The notes: generated by a model not told the origin, from the sequence alone. A DNA stretch of 64,000 bases from Nostoc piscinale CENA21 (GCF_001298445.1 NZ_CP012036.1:1925263-1989262), one strand, 5' to 3'. Positions 38,599-48,474 are shown, counted from the first letter of the stretch. Made by a program: numbers and translations.

Positions 38599-41500
38599 CT
38601 ACTGATACTTTTGTTTGAGTCGATCAAACATTTGCTCTGTTTGCTCAAAGTTTCTTTTTTGCCGGGTTTGTAAGGAGCTAAGATTGGCAGGAACACTTAA
38701 TTGTAAATCTCTGCCGGAAGTAAGTTCAGGATGAACTGACATAGTAAGAGGTTCATCAATTCCTTTCCAAACCCACTCCAAGAAAACTGACTTTAATCTA
38801 TCCATGCTGGCTGCTATGGTGATTGTTCCACTAGAGTTTACTGCTGTTTCTAGATTATTATGAAATTCATTAGACCTGTGTACTTGCTCTCGACCTGCTA
38901 AATAAATAGCCCCAGGATGACCTTGAAGAACAAGATAATCAATCCCATTGATTTTTATTTTTCTTGATGAAATAGTAGGCTTGAAAATTACCCAAGTTGT
39001 ATCAGTGCGAAGCTCATTCTGTAAATCTATCCAATTAGCACCACCAAGAAAACCGCTACCTGTGCTTGCACGTCTGACAATTTCATTGATTAAATTGGTC
39101 GGAATCCATTCGTGAGATTTATCATTCACATCTCGAAACTTATCTTGCATCCATTCACGAGCAGATTTATTACCAATTTGTTTATCTGTATTACTATAAA
39201 TTTCAAAGAAAATTTGGCGATTGACTCGATTTACCTCTTCTCCACGAGCCATCTTTTTCATAAACTCTAAAATGCCAACAGATTCAACTGCTGTTTTCAG
39301 AAGCTCTGTATCCCGATTAATCAGCGTCTCGATATCGTGTAAGCTTTGAATCTGAAACTCCCTTCCAGCTCCCTCAAGCGCAGTAACCACACGGCTGATT
39401 CTAGCTTCAAGTTGTTCAACAGTCTGCTCGCTATAACCCACTTCCAGCGCACGCTCAAACTCGGCAATGTCACGTAGTTCAGCAAGAACATGATTTAAAA
39501 AAGTCATCACTTCATTTCGTTGGCCAGTTTCTAAGTGAGTTACATCCTCGTCATTTTGCAAGTTACTGGCAAGAGTTTGTAAACGCTCACGCCGCTCAGA
39601 AGCCATTTCTACAACTAGATGACCTTCTTGTAACTGAACAAAGATTTGGTGCCTAGCTCCAGACATGCTAAAAGAACTTTGTAGGTCAATTGCTCTACTT
39701 TCTGTTTCTGCTACTGGAGTTGTTGGTGTTTGTGTATTTCTATCTCCACCTCTAAAAGTTTGCCCAATGCGACGGATGAGATTGACGATCGCATTTTCAA
39801 TTCGTTCTCGCAAATCGCTGATAATTTGCCGCACTCGATTGGCAATCCCGCCAATCCCGATCAAATTTGCCAAGAACGAAATTGCTACAGGTAAAAGATT
39901 CGCCAGGACTTGTTCAACACGTTGCGCGGCTGGCTCAATGACACCATTGACGATTTCGGCTAAACCCTCAACAATTGTTTGCACGATTTGGATCAAGTTT
40001 TGCAAGTTATCTCGCAAGAAGGTGTAGAGATTCCACGCCGTCAGAACTAGCTGGACAATTGCCCCAACAGGATTAAATAAAGTTGCCAGCTTAGTAATTG
40101 CTGCTGTAATGATTTGCGTTAGCAGGAATTCTTTAATTTGTTCTAGTACCATGTCACGCAAGTTGGCGAGATCCTGAGTGATTTGCTCGAAGAAAGCTGA
40201 CCAACCACTCGTAATTAGGGTTTGTACATAGTTCCAGACAAATTCAATCCGTTCGACGTTGCGCTCGCCCAAAATTCTCACAGCAATCCGCCGGATCAGA
40301 TCACCTGTGAGTCCGAGAATCTGACGTATTAAGTCAAGTACACCCAGCAAGTTAAATTCCTGGGGAATTTGAATGTCTCCCAAAGCCCCAGTCAGCCAGC
40401 CAATAATCCCTGCTTGCAAGTGAGTTAGGAAATTATCAGCAAAATGCTGCACTCCTAAGACAACTGCATCAATTAAGTTACTCACAAAACCGCCGGGATC
40501 ATCAATAATCGCTTGGAAGGTGTCGGTAATCTGACCGATAAAGGCATAAAATTCTGCCGGATCAATCCCCAGAACTTTTAGTACAGCTTCTAGCACCAAC
40601 CGCGCCAAGGCACTCCAATCGCCGGTCAGGACAGCCTGCATAATATTGATGGCAAATTCTAATCCAGCTTGCAGTACATCTAAAACGGCGTTGAGTCCGG
40701 CTCTTAACCCTTCTACTAAAGCATTAATTCCGGCTTTGAGTTCTGCTGCTACTGCATCTACGGCTTGTTGTGCTAGGTCTACTGCTTCATCAATCAAGCG
40801 ATTGAGTGCGGCTGCGAGTTCGGGAAATATTTCACCCAAAAGGTTATCTACCAAACCTTTGAGAAAATCACCAAAGGCCGCGATCGCCTCTTTAATAAAG
40901 TTAGCAGCTGCATCAATTAAAGCTTCCGCGGCCGCTTTCACAGCATCGAGAATGCTGTTGACTGCCTGCCGTACTGCATCAAAAATGGCTGTAATTGCGC
41001 TGGTGAGGGCTTCAAAGGCTTCACGGACAAAGCTAACAGCCCGATCCCACCAACTTTGATTTTCGGCTTCGCGTTCAGCTTCACGGCGACGCTGTTCTGC
41101 ACGTTGTTCGCCACCGTTGACTTCGGTTTGTGCGTCTCTTTCTGCTTGTTGATAGTCTGCACGAATTTGCGCTTGGTCTTCTCGGACACGAGTATCAATG
41201 CGATCGCGATCGCTACGGCGTTGGTCTTCTGATTGCTGCTCAATGTCTGCGACAGCTTGAGACTGTTGTTGGAGGGTATTTTGTCGCTCGGTTTGAATCT
41301 GTTCTCGCTGTTCTTGAATTGCTTGTCTCTGGTCTGTGTCAGCCTGTAGAGTTTGAGCTTCTGCCTCAGTTTGGGCGTGTTCTAGTTGCTCTTGTCTGGC
41401 TTGGTCTCGTTCATCTGTAACTTGATGAACTTGGTTTTGGGCTTCACTCAAACTGTTCTGCATCACCTCCTGTTGATTCTGGTCAAAGGCGGTTTCGACT

Positions 41501-41607
41501 TCAGGGGGTAATCCCATTTGGGTGTAAGCAGCGACACCTTCGACTGGTTGGGGCGATGGTACAGCTAAGGTGTTAATTTCCCCTAAAGGTACTTCTTCAT
41601 TGATCAC
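38599..41607 (-). CDS. Large coiled-coil/hydrophobic-helix protein, probable C-terminal part of the DUF4157 cargo protein
   Basis: The frame gives 1,002 residues from GTG 41607 but stays open upstream to about 41804 with acidic, Gln-rich sequence that lacks an ATG. This suggests it continues the DUF4157 protein. In order it has a charged coiled coil rich in Q, E and R (about residues 20-185), then about 400 residues of amphipathic and hydrophobic helices (for example AVNSILDAVKAAAEALIDAA, IKEAIAAFGDFLKGLVDNLL), then an alpha/beta C-terminal region of about 370 residues. The helical part could insert in membranes or act as a tape measure. The C-terminal part could be a toxin. I recognise no catalytic motif. 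Confidence 0.65.
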   Translation of the reverse strand: MINEEVPLGEINTLAVPSPQPVEGVAAYTQMGLPPEVETAFDQNQQEVMQNSLSEAQNQVHQVTDERDQARQEQLEHAQTEAEAQTLQADTDQRQAIQEQREQIQTERQNTLQQQSQAVADIEQQSEDQRRSDRDRIDTRVREDQAQIRADYQQAERDAQTEVNGGEQRAEQRRREAEREAENQSWWDRAVSFVREAFEALTSAITAIFDAVRQAVNSILDAVKAAAEALIDAAANFIKEAIAAFGDFLKGLVDNLLGEIFPELAAALNRLIDEAVDLAQQAVDAVAAELKAGINALVEGLRAGLNAVLDVLQAGLEFAINIMQAVLTGDWSALARLVLEAVLKVLGIDPAEFYAFIGQITDTFQAIIDDPGGFVSNLIDAVVLGVQHFADNFLTHLQAGIIGWLTGALGDIQIPQEFNLLGVLDLIRQILGLTGDLIRRIAVRILGERNVERIEFVWNYVQTLITSGWSAFFEQITQDLANLRDMVLEQIKEFLLTQIITAAITKLATLFNPVGAIVQLVLTAWNLYTFLRDNLQNLIQIVQTIVEGLAEIVNGVIEPAAQRVEQVLANLLPVAISFLANLIGIGGIANRVRQIISDLRERIENAIVNLIRRIGQTFRGGDRNTQTPTTPVAETESRAIDLQSSFSMSGARHQIFVQLQEGHLVVEMASERRERLQTLASNLQNDEDVTHLETGQRNEVMTFLNHVLAELRDIAEFERALEVGYSEQTVEQLEARISRVVTALEGAGREFQIQSLHDIETLINRDTELLKTAVESVGILEFMKKMARGEEVNRVNRQIFFEIYSNTDKQIGNKSAREWMQDKFRDVNDKSHEWIPTNLINEIVRRASTGSGFLGGANWIDLQNELRTDTTWVIFKPTISSRKIKINGIDYLVLQGHPGAIYLAGREQVHRSNEFHNNLETAVNSSGTITIAASMDRLKSVFLEWVWKGIDEPLTMSVHPELTSGRDLQLSVPANLSSLQTRQKRNFEQTEQMFDRLKQKYQ

Positions 41608-41771
41608 CAGAGGCTGTACCCGTTCTGGCCCTGGGCCTGTCAGTACAGCTTGTTGTGCCTGTTGGCGGGATGTATCCGCTTGTTCAATACCGTTGTGCAG
41701 TTGCTCGTTGATGCGTTCTGGGTCAGTTTCCCCCTCTAAGGGTACAGCCGGGGCTTCTCCTGGTGAAGTTT

Positions 41772-43166
41772 CTACTTCCTCGTCTGTGGTGCGTACTTGA
41801 TTGAGGCATCGCCGATTTCGGTGGCGCGGTCAGTATTTGGATCAGGTGAAAGTCTTGATACTGCCTGCAAAATGGCATTATTAGCGGTGTAGGCAGTGGG
41901 GTCTGGGGTAGGGGGAATGTCTGGATCTGGGGCGGGGGCTGGTGGGGTTTGTTCTAGGGATACTTCTTCTTGTGGTGGTGCATTCACTTGGAGTTCTGGC
42001 AATTCTTCGGTTTCTCCAGATAACTCGGCAGTGAAGGTAGGTACTTCTGCTTGGAAAGTATGATTTTCTTCATTTGCCAGGCGATCCAAGTCAGTCCCTA
42101 AACTGTCATATTGCCTGGCTTTGAGGGTTGGGGGAGCAGTGGCATAGGCATCCACCAATTCATCGACATCGGCAGCACTCACTAGAGCCGTTTCTGCTGC
42201 TGCTAATTGGGCTTCTCTGGCGGCGACATCTTCGGCGGTAATCCCTGGCTCTGGTGGGGCTGGAGGTTCGAGGGCGGGTACTGCTTCTAAATCACCACCG
42301 ACTGGTGCTATTTCTGAGCTTTCTAAGGTTGCTTCTGTTTGTTCTTGGGCTGTTGATTCTGTTGGTTCTGGTGTTTCTGTGGGTGGGGCTGGGGCTGGAG
42401 TTTCAGTTTGCTCAACGGTGGCGGTAAAGCGATCGCTAGGAGGAGCAGTTTCACCTACGGTGGGTGGTGGCATCTCCCGTAGTAGGGCGATTGTCTGGGG
42501 GGAAATGGCTGTGTTGACCTGGATGGGTGCAGTGTCGGCATCCGGTTGTACCAGTTTGGCGGTGAGGCGAATGGCTTCCTGTTCGGCGCTGGCTGTTGTG
42601 GGTAAAACGACTGGTGCTGATTGTGACGGCTCGGTACTAGCTTGCATCACATGAATGACTTCGTGGGCGATGGTTGCCAAGTCAGGGTCAGGATCAGCCA
42701 GAATAATTGTTTCGTCGTAGGTGGCAGCACTGGCTTGTAAGGTCTCCAGGGTGGCAGCAATTTCTGGTGTCCCGGCGTAGACGGTGAGGTGATCTAAGGA
42801 TGTCCCCAAACGGCTTTCTAATATCGGGCTGTAGGGTAAGGGGATGGGGCTGATGTCTTGGGTAGCGTGTTGAATTAGCGATCGCGGATCGTGGAGAGAG
42901 GCAGGGGAGGAATTACCTGCTGCTTGAGTTTTTTCTTGGAAACCTAAAGTAGGTTCGGCAACTAGGTTTTGGTCATCTGTGGGTGATAATTGTTGCTGAG
43001 TTGACTCTGTATCCGTATGAGATTCGCTATGTGTAACTACCTTTTCTAAAAGCGAGAATGGTGTTTTTAATAACTGAGATTTTTGATTTTTTGGCTGTTG
43101 GGGCGATCGCTTTTTCAGTTCTGTCTTAGTTTGGACTTTTGATTGTCTGGCAACAGCTATTTTCAT
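41772..43166 (-). CDS. DUF4157 (eCIS core) putative cargo protein, N-terminal part
   Basis: A 464-residue protein from ATG 43166, which overlaps the 88-residue gene's stop as ATGA. Its DUF4157 domain (about residues 100-175) has LESRLGTSLDHLTVYAG and the zinc-protease-like HEVIHVMQAS (HExxH near 167-171). Pro/Glu-rich sequence follows. DUF4157 domains are strongly associated with eCIS loci and often lie at the N-terminus of cargo toxins. The frame ends at 41772, but a -1 change near the TCAATCAA at 41797-41804 would read on into the next ORF and give about 1,522 residues. I find no good slippery heptamer there. Confidence 0.8.
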   Translation of the reverse strand: MKIAVARQSKVQTKTELKKRSPQQPKNQKSQLLKTPFSLLEKVVTHSESHTDTESTQQQLSPTDDQNLVAEPTLGFQEKTQAAGNSSPASLHDPRSLIQHATQDISPIPLPYSPILESRLGTSLDHLTVYAGTPEIAATLETLQASAATYDETIILADPDPDLATIAHEVIHVMQASTEPSQSAPVVLPTTASAEQEAIRLTAKLVQPDADTAPIQVNTAISPQTIALLREMPPPTVGETAPPSDRFTATVEQTETPAPAPPTETPEPTESTAQEQTEATLESSEIAPVGGDLEAVPALEPPAPPEPGITAEDVAAREAQLAAAETALVSAADVDELVDAYATAPPTLKARQYDSLGTDLDRLANEENHTFQAEVPTFTAELSGETEELPELQVNAPPQEEVSLEQTPPAPAPDPDIPPTPDPTAYTANNAILQAVSRLSPDPNTDRATEIGDASIKYAPQTRK

Positions 43167-43429
43167 AACTTCCAAGCTCCATACATCGCCTGAGCAATTT
43201 GCATACCCATTGCTTCGGGACTCATGCCGCGTTTAACTTCAAAGCTGCCGCCGTCTAAGTACTGCTGCTGGGATGCTTGTACGATAGCGTGGGGAATACC
43301 TTCTTGGGTAAATAGACGAGTCAGTTCGGTAGTCAATGCCAGTTGCAGGCGATCACCATCTTGTGGTGCAATACCTGTAACAATTAGTTCCGCAATCTCT
43401 AATTCTAGAATGACTGAGTTTAGATCCAT
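43163..43429 (-). CDS. Small conserved-looking CIS protein (88 residues)
   Basis: Unrecognised. It has an N-terminal hydrophobic beta stretch (VILELEIAELIVTGI) and a helical C-terminus (SPEAMGMQIAQAMYGAWKL). It overlaps the ATPase gene's end by 10 bp and the DUF4157 gene's start by 4 bp. That tight coupling suggests a chaperone or loading factor for the DUF4157 protein, but this is inference. Confidence 0.75.
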   Translation of the reverse strand: MDLNSVILELEIAELIVTGIAPQDGDRLQLALTTELTRLFTQEGIPHAIVQASQQQYLDGGSFEVKRGMSPEAMGMQIAQAMYGAWKL

Positions 43430-45342
43430 CCCCGCACCTCTGCATCTGCTAAGGGTTTTTCTAGCTTGGCATATTCACTGTGGGCTGCCCGGAGGATGTG
43501 TCGCATCTGTACGGGTTGCTGCTCGGCGGCTGCCAAAAATGCGGCATTGAGGGCGATATTACGAATATTACCACCTGCGACATTCAGCCGTGCTAGTTTG
43601 GCAAAATCTAAATCGGCAACTGGGGTTTGGGGCGGAAACATGCGCTGCCAAATTTCCAGGCGTTGCGACACATCAGGAAAGGGAAACGGAATCACAAAGC
43701 GGATGCGGCGCAGAAATGCTACATCAATGGCGTGTTTGAAATTGGTCGTCAGAATGGCCAGTCCTCCGTAAGATTCCATTCTTTGTAGCAAGTAGCTGAC
43801 TTCAATATTGGCATGGCGATCATGGGCATCTTTGACTTCGCTGCGTTTGCCAAACAAAGCATCAGCTTCATCAAACAACAAAATTACGCCTCCTGCTTCT
43901 GCGGCATCAAAAATCCGCCGCAGATTTTTCTCGGTTTCGCCAATATATTTACTGACAACAGAACTCAAATCTATGCGATAGAGGTCTAGCTGTAACTCCT
44001 GAGCAAGAATTTCTGCCGCCATTGTTTTTCCTGTACCACTACCGCCAGCAAATAGGGTTGTAATTCCCAATCCGCGTTGGCTATGGTTGCCAAAGCCCCA
44101 GATTTGGTAAACCTGCGATCGCTGTTGTACACTAACGACAATTTCCCGGAGTGTTTGCTTTTGCGGTTCTGGTAGGATTAAATCCATCCACTTTGCTACA
44201 GGTTCAATGCGTTGGGCCAGGTCATCTAGTTGGGTGCGGACTTGTTGACGGCAAGTTTGCCATAACTGATGGCTGAAAGATGCTGATGATGTGGTTTGCT
44301 GTAACACAAGGTCGCTGGCTTGCTGAATTCCTTCCGGCTCTAAGTTAAACTGACTGACGATTTGTGCCAATTGTCCATTGAGAGATGATGTCGCGTCTCC
44401 CAAGGCCCGTTGCCAAAGTGCTTCCTGTTCATCGGCATTGGGGCGATTAACATCAAACCGTACTATTGTTCGTCGTCGTAAACTCAAGGGTTCTCTGGAT
44501 GCCACAAATCCCATGCTGGTGAAAGATTGCAGGAAACTGATTAAGGTTCGCTGCTGGTTATGATCGCCTGTATCACTAGCATCAATTAATAAAGCACTGC
44601 CACTAAGAATCGCTTCTCGTTCCCAGAGAATTCGCAGGGTTTCTCGCTCAGTCACATCTGTGGGGATATCTGCGGCGTTGAGGCTATACAAACGGATGCC
44701 CAAACTTTGGCAGGTGGTGGCGGCAATAGCTTCGTGGCTACTCATGTTTGCACCACACAAATTAATTATCGGATAAAGTGGCGATCGCCTCTGTTTCCAC
44801 AACTGCTGAATTTGGTCTACCGTAGCTTGGTGTGAGGGTGGTAAGTTGACCTTGGTGACGATGGAAGTAACAAGTCCGTATAGTTTTTGATCGAGGTAAG
44901 CTACACCCATGAGGTAATGTAAGATGCGTTCATCAATCCGCAATGAGCTAGTGACTAGGGTTTCTCCTGTTTCTATGTAAATTAACCGCCAATGACGTAA
45001 GGGAGCAGTAGGAGTGAGAGCGTCCCAATGAGCCTGCGGTAAGGCTGCCAATGCTAGTTGAAAGGTAGGGGCAGAACGGTTGATTAAAGTCACTACCAAA
45101 CTGGCAAATTCTGGTTCTAGTTCTATACCAGCACAGAGTAATAAAAGTTGCCGTTCAAATGGGGAAAGTTTGAAGACGCGACACAGAATTTCTAAGGCGG
45201 GTAGTGTTTCTGGTAAATCGGGAGGTGGTGTAGTCGTTGACTCCTGCTGGGCATAAATTTTTAGACAATGATGCACCTCTGCCAGTGCTGCCATGAGGTA
45301 GCGGTGATTAATGATAGACCAGGAAGGAGCATGAGGTTTCAT
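43420..45342 (-). CDS. AAA+ ATPase of the CIS locus (Afp15-like)
   Basis: A 640-residue AAA+ protein. Residues 1 to about 380 form a helical and degenerate-ATPase N-terminal region. The C-terminal ATPase has Walker A GGSGTGKT (about 431-438), Walker B LLFDEADALFG (about 484-494), and the sensor segment ILTTNFKHAIDVAFLRRIRF. It is of the CDC48/Afp15 type found in eCIS loci, thought to act in assembly, and not the ClpV type that recycles T6SS sheaths. Absence of ClpV and of T6SS membrane genes (TssJLM) argues for a single-use machine. It overlaps the 88-residue gene. Confidence 0.9.
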   Translation of the reverse strand: MKPHAPSWSIINHRYLMAALAEVHHCLKIYAQQESTTTPPPDLPETLPALEILCRVFKLSPFERQLLLLCAGIELEPEFASLVVTLINRSAPTFQLALAALPQAHWDALTPTAPLRHWRLIYIETGETLVTSSLRIDERILHYLMGVAYLDQKLYGLVTSIVTKVNLPPSHQATVDQIQQLWKQRRSPLYPIINLCGANMSSHEAIAATTCQSLGIRLYSLNAADIPTDVTERETLRILWEREAILSGSALLIDASDTGDHNQQRTLISFLQSFTSMGFVASREPLSLRRRTIVRFDVNRPNADEQEALWQRALGDATSSLNGQLAQIVSQFNLEPEGIQQASDLVLQQTTSSASFSHQLWQTCRQQVRTQLDDLAQRIEPVAKWMDLILPEPQKQTLREIVVSVQQRSQVYQIWGFGNHSQRGLGITTLFAGGSGTGKTMAAEILAQELQLDLYRIDLSSVVSKYIGETEKNLRRIFDAAEAGGVILLFDEADALFGKRSEVKDAHDRHANIEVSYLLQRMESYGGLAILTTNFKHAIDVAFLRRIRFVIPFPFPDVSQRLEIWQRMFPPQTPVADLDFAKLARLNVAGGNIRNIALNAAFLAAAEQQPVQMRHILRAAHSEYAKLEKPLADAEVRGWI

Positions 45343-45533
45343 ATCGTATCCGGTAAAAGACTTATCATAAAGACCGCAGGGGGAAGGGTGCAGGGTGCAG
45401 GGGGAGAAAGAGTTTCGTCTTTCTGCACAGATATGCGTCAGTCATAACTGATTTGCCGGACATGATTTCATGGGTGCGATCAGGCAGAAGGTAAAATAAA
45501 TTTTGAATTTTGAATTCCAATTCCCCCTGCCCT

Positions 45534-46916
45534 TTAAATCGTAATTTGTGGATGTGGTGGATCTGTGGCTAGGGCAAGGGGACTTTCTGCACCATCAACC
45601 CGCACTCGTACTAAGTAGCTGCTACTTAAGATATTGGGAACCGCAAAGACTAAAGTTGGGCTGCGTTGTGCTGCTTTTGGTGTGTTGGCGGGAGTTTGCC
45701 CTTCTGGGAGGAGTAGGGCTGCGTCTGGGAAATTATAGGCGATCGCAGGTTCAACACCAGGATTAGTTTGATTGAGTAAAAGTAATGTTCGCTGTGTGTC
45801 GGCGATCTCAAGGTTGATCTGGAGGCGCATGGCTGGGGGGGTGATGGTTCTGGTTAAGCGACTGGCTACATCTGGTGGAATAGCGGCATCGAAGGCGGCT
45901 TGATCTGGGAGGTATTGTATTTGGTAGGTGGGAGGTGTATTACCATCGTTGACAATTTCTGGACGCAAGATAAAGGCGGCAAGATTGGACTCAAAACCAC
46001 GATGGGGTTCTTGGGGTGTGCCTAAATCCAAAGGATGAATGATCTGGATGGTATTTACGCCTGCTAGCAAACCACTAGGTAAAGGCAGGCGAATTTCTCG
46101 GTCGGTGAAGGTATTTGTGCCGACAGGTAAATCTATGTCCGCAACGGCAGGATTATTAAAACTCGCTTGGGTAAGATTGCGCCGCAAATTTGTGCCACGA
46201 ATGGTGAGGGTGTTTCCGGTTGCGCTCACTTGTGGTGTGACTTCCTCAATCACGGGCGGCTGAAAGGGGGTGACGTAGATGTTACTGGTTTGTACGGGTA
46301 AGGCGGAACGAGTGGGTTGTTGTCCTTCTATCAACACAACAGAGACGTGATAGGCTGTACTGGTGCGATAATTTGCTTGCAGTGCTGACCAAATATGGGA
46401 CATCTCCTCCATATCTAGGTATTTGGGGGCAATTTTAATTTGTTCTACTTGGTCGGCTAGGTTAGCCGCAGCAAGAGACTGAAAACTACGCGGCAATATA
46501 CTACCTGTAACTACAGCCTCTGTAGAAAAGGTACGTTGAATTGCTAATCGATTGAGAATGGCATTTTCATGGAGTAGTTGCATGGCATAACCCAGCAAGA
46601 TTTCTGCCTCAAACTCCTGGCTACCATAAGCAGTAAGTAAGTAATGTAAATCGAGTGCCAAAGGTGTATTGCAGACGCGATCGCCTCGTGCATTATAGGT
46701 GGGTAAGCCTTCGTTGCGCCAAGCTGGATTGGCTGTAACTTGATAGAGAAATAGGTTTAATTGAGTAGTATTTTGCCCGTTTTGGTTGACTGGGATGCGA
46801 TCAGGGGGCAAGGCAGTAACGGTAACATCATTGTCGAGTTGGGCATCAATTAGTCCATTGTTCAGGAGGTCTTTGAGAACAGCTGTAACTGCGGCGATCG
46901 CTAGTGCATTTGCCAT
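45534..46916 (-). CDS. DUF4255 tail-terminator protein (Afp16-like) with TIG-like domain
   Basis: A 460-residue protein. The DUF4255/Pvc16_N domain (about residues 1-190) shows the family's ALAIAAVTAVLKDLLNNGLI, QLNLFLYQVTANPAWRNEGL and LDLHYLLTAYG. This family caps tube and sheath at the distal end and sets tail length. An IPT/TIG-like domain (VIEEVTPQVSATGNTLTIRG) and a beta-rich tail follow, making it longer than Afp16. ATG 46916 overlaps the preceding stop as TGATG. A 191-bp gap with purine-rich GCAGGGTGCAGGGGG repeats follows. Confidence 0.88.
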   Translation of the reverse strand: MANALAIAAVTAVLKDLLNNGLIDAQLDNDVTVTALPPDRIPVNQNGQNTTQLNLFLYQVTANPAWRNEGLPTYNARGDRVCNTPLALDLHYLLTAYGSQEFEAEILLGYAMQLLHENAILNRLAIQRTFSTEAVVTGSILPRSFQSLAAANLADQVEQIKIAPKYLDMEEMSHIWSALQANYRTSTAYHVSVVLIEGQQPTRSALPVQTSNIYVTPFQPPVIEEVTPQVSATGNTLTIRGTNLRRNLTQASFNNPAVADIDLPVGTNTFTDREIRLPLPSGLLAGVNTIQIIHPLDLGTPQEPHRGFESNLAAFILRPEIVNDGNTPPTYQIQYLPDQAAFDAAIPPDVASRLTRTITPPAMRLQINLEIADTQRTLLLLNQTNPGVEPAIAYNFPDAALLLPEGQTPANTPKAAQRSPTLVFAVPNILSSSYLVRVRVDGAESPLALATDPPHPQITI

Positions 46917-47656
46917 CACGTCCTCCCGTTGCGTCGTTGTAAGTAGGCGTTGAGTGACAGGTTCGGCTGGTAAGTAGTTCTGGTTTTTGTTACCGATTTA
47001 GCCGTAGGTGTTGGCGTAACGGCTCGCACTTCGATGCGACCAATATTAATGCGGACTGTGGGTGTGGGGGGTTGTGGTTCTGGGGATGATGGCTGAGGCT
47101 CAAGGCGAGGATACGGCAATGGTTCGACTGTTGGCTGAATTGCTGGGGTTTGAGGTGGCTGAAAAGGCTGGATTGTCTGAACAGTAGGTTTGATTGGTGG
47201 CGGTGGTAATGGCTGTGATTTAATAATTGTCTGTGATGTGATAATTTCTGGGGATGGTGGTTGACTAGATGGGTTGATAGATGATGTTACAGATGGTGCG
47301 ATCGCCTCAATCACTGGTGATGAGTTAGTTATAGCCTGGGGTGGTAAAGATTCTGGTGGAGTTGGCTGGGATGGTGTAACAGCAGGTAGTTGAGTTATCT
47401 GGGGTAAGGCAGGATTTGGTAGTGGTGGAGGTTGTGGTGTAGATTGATCTGGCAACCTGGGTGGTGACTGCATTGGTGGCGTGTTGAGAGGCGATCGCGG
47501 TTCGTTTAGCGGTAGTGCTGCTTCAGTTTCTACCTCGTCCACAACTGCGGGTATCACTTGTAAATTACTTTGGGCAAACCGAGGTGCAATTAAGGGTTGC
47601 ACTGATGCTATGTTGCCCATGCTGCGATCTACTAGGCGAGTCAGAAAGTCTGTCAT
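46916..47656 (-). CDS. Proline-rich CIS protein of unknown function
   Basis: The frame is open to 47839, but ATG 47656 overlaps the previous gene's stop as ATGA and is the likely start (246 residues, MTDFLTRLVDRSMGNIAS...). About residues 40-200 are a low-complexity Pro/Gln/Ser-rich stretch. The C-terminus is basic (TRTTYQPNLSLNAYLQRRNG). It could be a flexible tether or scaffold. It has no known domain. It is coupled on both sides by 1-4 bp overlaps. Confidence 0.75.
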   Translation of the reverse strand: MTDFLTRLVDRSMGNIASVQPLIAPRFAQSNLQVIPAVVDEVETEAALPLNEPRSPLNTPPMQSPPRLPDQSTPQPPPLPNPALPQITQLPAVTPSQPTPPESLPPQAITNSSPVIEAIAPSVTSSINPSSQPPSPEIITSQTIIKSQPLPPPPIKPTVQTIQPFQPPQTPAIQPTVEPLPYPRLEPQPSSPEPQPPTPTVRINIGRIEVRAVTPTPTAKSVTKTRTTYQPNLSLNAYLQRRNGRT

Positions 47657-48420
47657 AACCGAATCATCTCCAGATACGCATTTCGCCTGTGGGAACTGAG
47701 AGCTAAGATATCGGCTTCCCGCCAACCGTAGACAGATGCTAAAAGATGCACTTCTTGTAGTAAGCGTTGTGCTTGGACGGCAATTTCTGTCCAGAGGAAA
47801 GTTGCAATGTCGAACAGCTGTGACCACTGGTAATGACAAGCAAGACAGGTAAGATTGAGAATAATCTCTGCTTGCGGATCGGCGACGGCCAACTGCTGAA
47901 TTAAGTCTGAGATGATGTTGGCTGGTAGCGCCGAGGGAGCAATGATCACTCCATCATGGTTTGCTTCTAAAACAAAATGTTCGACTAACTGTTGTTGATT
48001 ATGGGCAAGATTACCATCTTGTGATAATGCTAACAAGTCTTGGGTGGTAGGTAGCCGACACAATAAGGTATAGTCTGCGATCGCCAGTTGAATTGGTTCT
48101 GGTGCAGTGAAATGGGGCAAGGTGGTAGCAGTGCGAATCTCACTTACGGTTAAACCAAATTCCAGTCGTTCTTGACAAGCAGGACAGGCGGCTGTTCCCT
48201 GCAAATGTGTGCCAAAGGTCTGCTCTCTAATTGCCAATAAATGTGCATCTCGTCCACCAATTGATAATGCTGCCAATTGCGTCAATGCCACATCTGGATA
48301 TACCACCGACAAAATTGCTAATGCGCGGTGCAGTGGTGACTGATCTATCCCCCACTCCCAAATTCGCAGGATATCGCTAGATGTCAATGGGCGTGGGGCA
48401 TTCATAAATCCAAAATTCAA
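47653..48420 (-). CDS. T4-type baseplate hub assembly chaperone-like protein
   Basis: A 255-residue protein (alternative ATG five codons in, at 48405) with PLTSSDILRIWEWGIDQSPL near the N-terminus. Two CxxC pairs (ACPACQ, about 75-85; LTCLACHYQW, about 195-205) could bind zinc. The pattern resembles the T4-family baseplate hub assembly chaperone annotation I recall for this position in cyanobacterial tail loci. It is located between the tube gene and the proline-rich gene. It is probably an assembly factor and not part of the finished particle. Confidence 0.65.
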   Translation of the reverse strand: MNFGFMNAPRPLTSSDILRIWEWGIDQSPLHRALAILSVVYPDVALTQLAALSIGGRDAHLLAIREQTFGTHLQGTAACPACQERLEFGLTVSEIRTATTLPHFTAPEPIQLAIADYTLLCRLPTTQDLLALSQDGNLAHNQQQLVEHFVLEANHDGVIIAPSALPANIISDLIQQLAVADPQAEIILNLTCLACHYQWSQLFDIATFLWTEIAVQAQRLLQEVHLLASVYGWREADILALSSHRRNAYLEMIRL

Positions 48421-48474
48421 ATTTTATAAATGGGGCATTGAAGAACTTTTAACTCAACACTCAGCACTCAGCAC

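Noticed and set aside
40646..41059. Plus-strand open frames opposite the long CIS genes (for example 40646-41059, 41130-41420, 42379-42654)
   Set aside because: They mirror codon bias of the minus-strand genes, have low-complexity Ala/Ser/Thr composition and no starts with ribosome sites.
41772..41810. Classical programmed -1 ribosomal frameshift in the DUF4157 gene
   Set aside because: The direction is right, but no X-XXY-YYZ heptamer (such as A-AAA-AAG) occurs near the end of the first frame, so an indel is the simpler reading.
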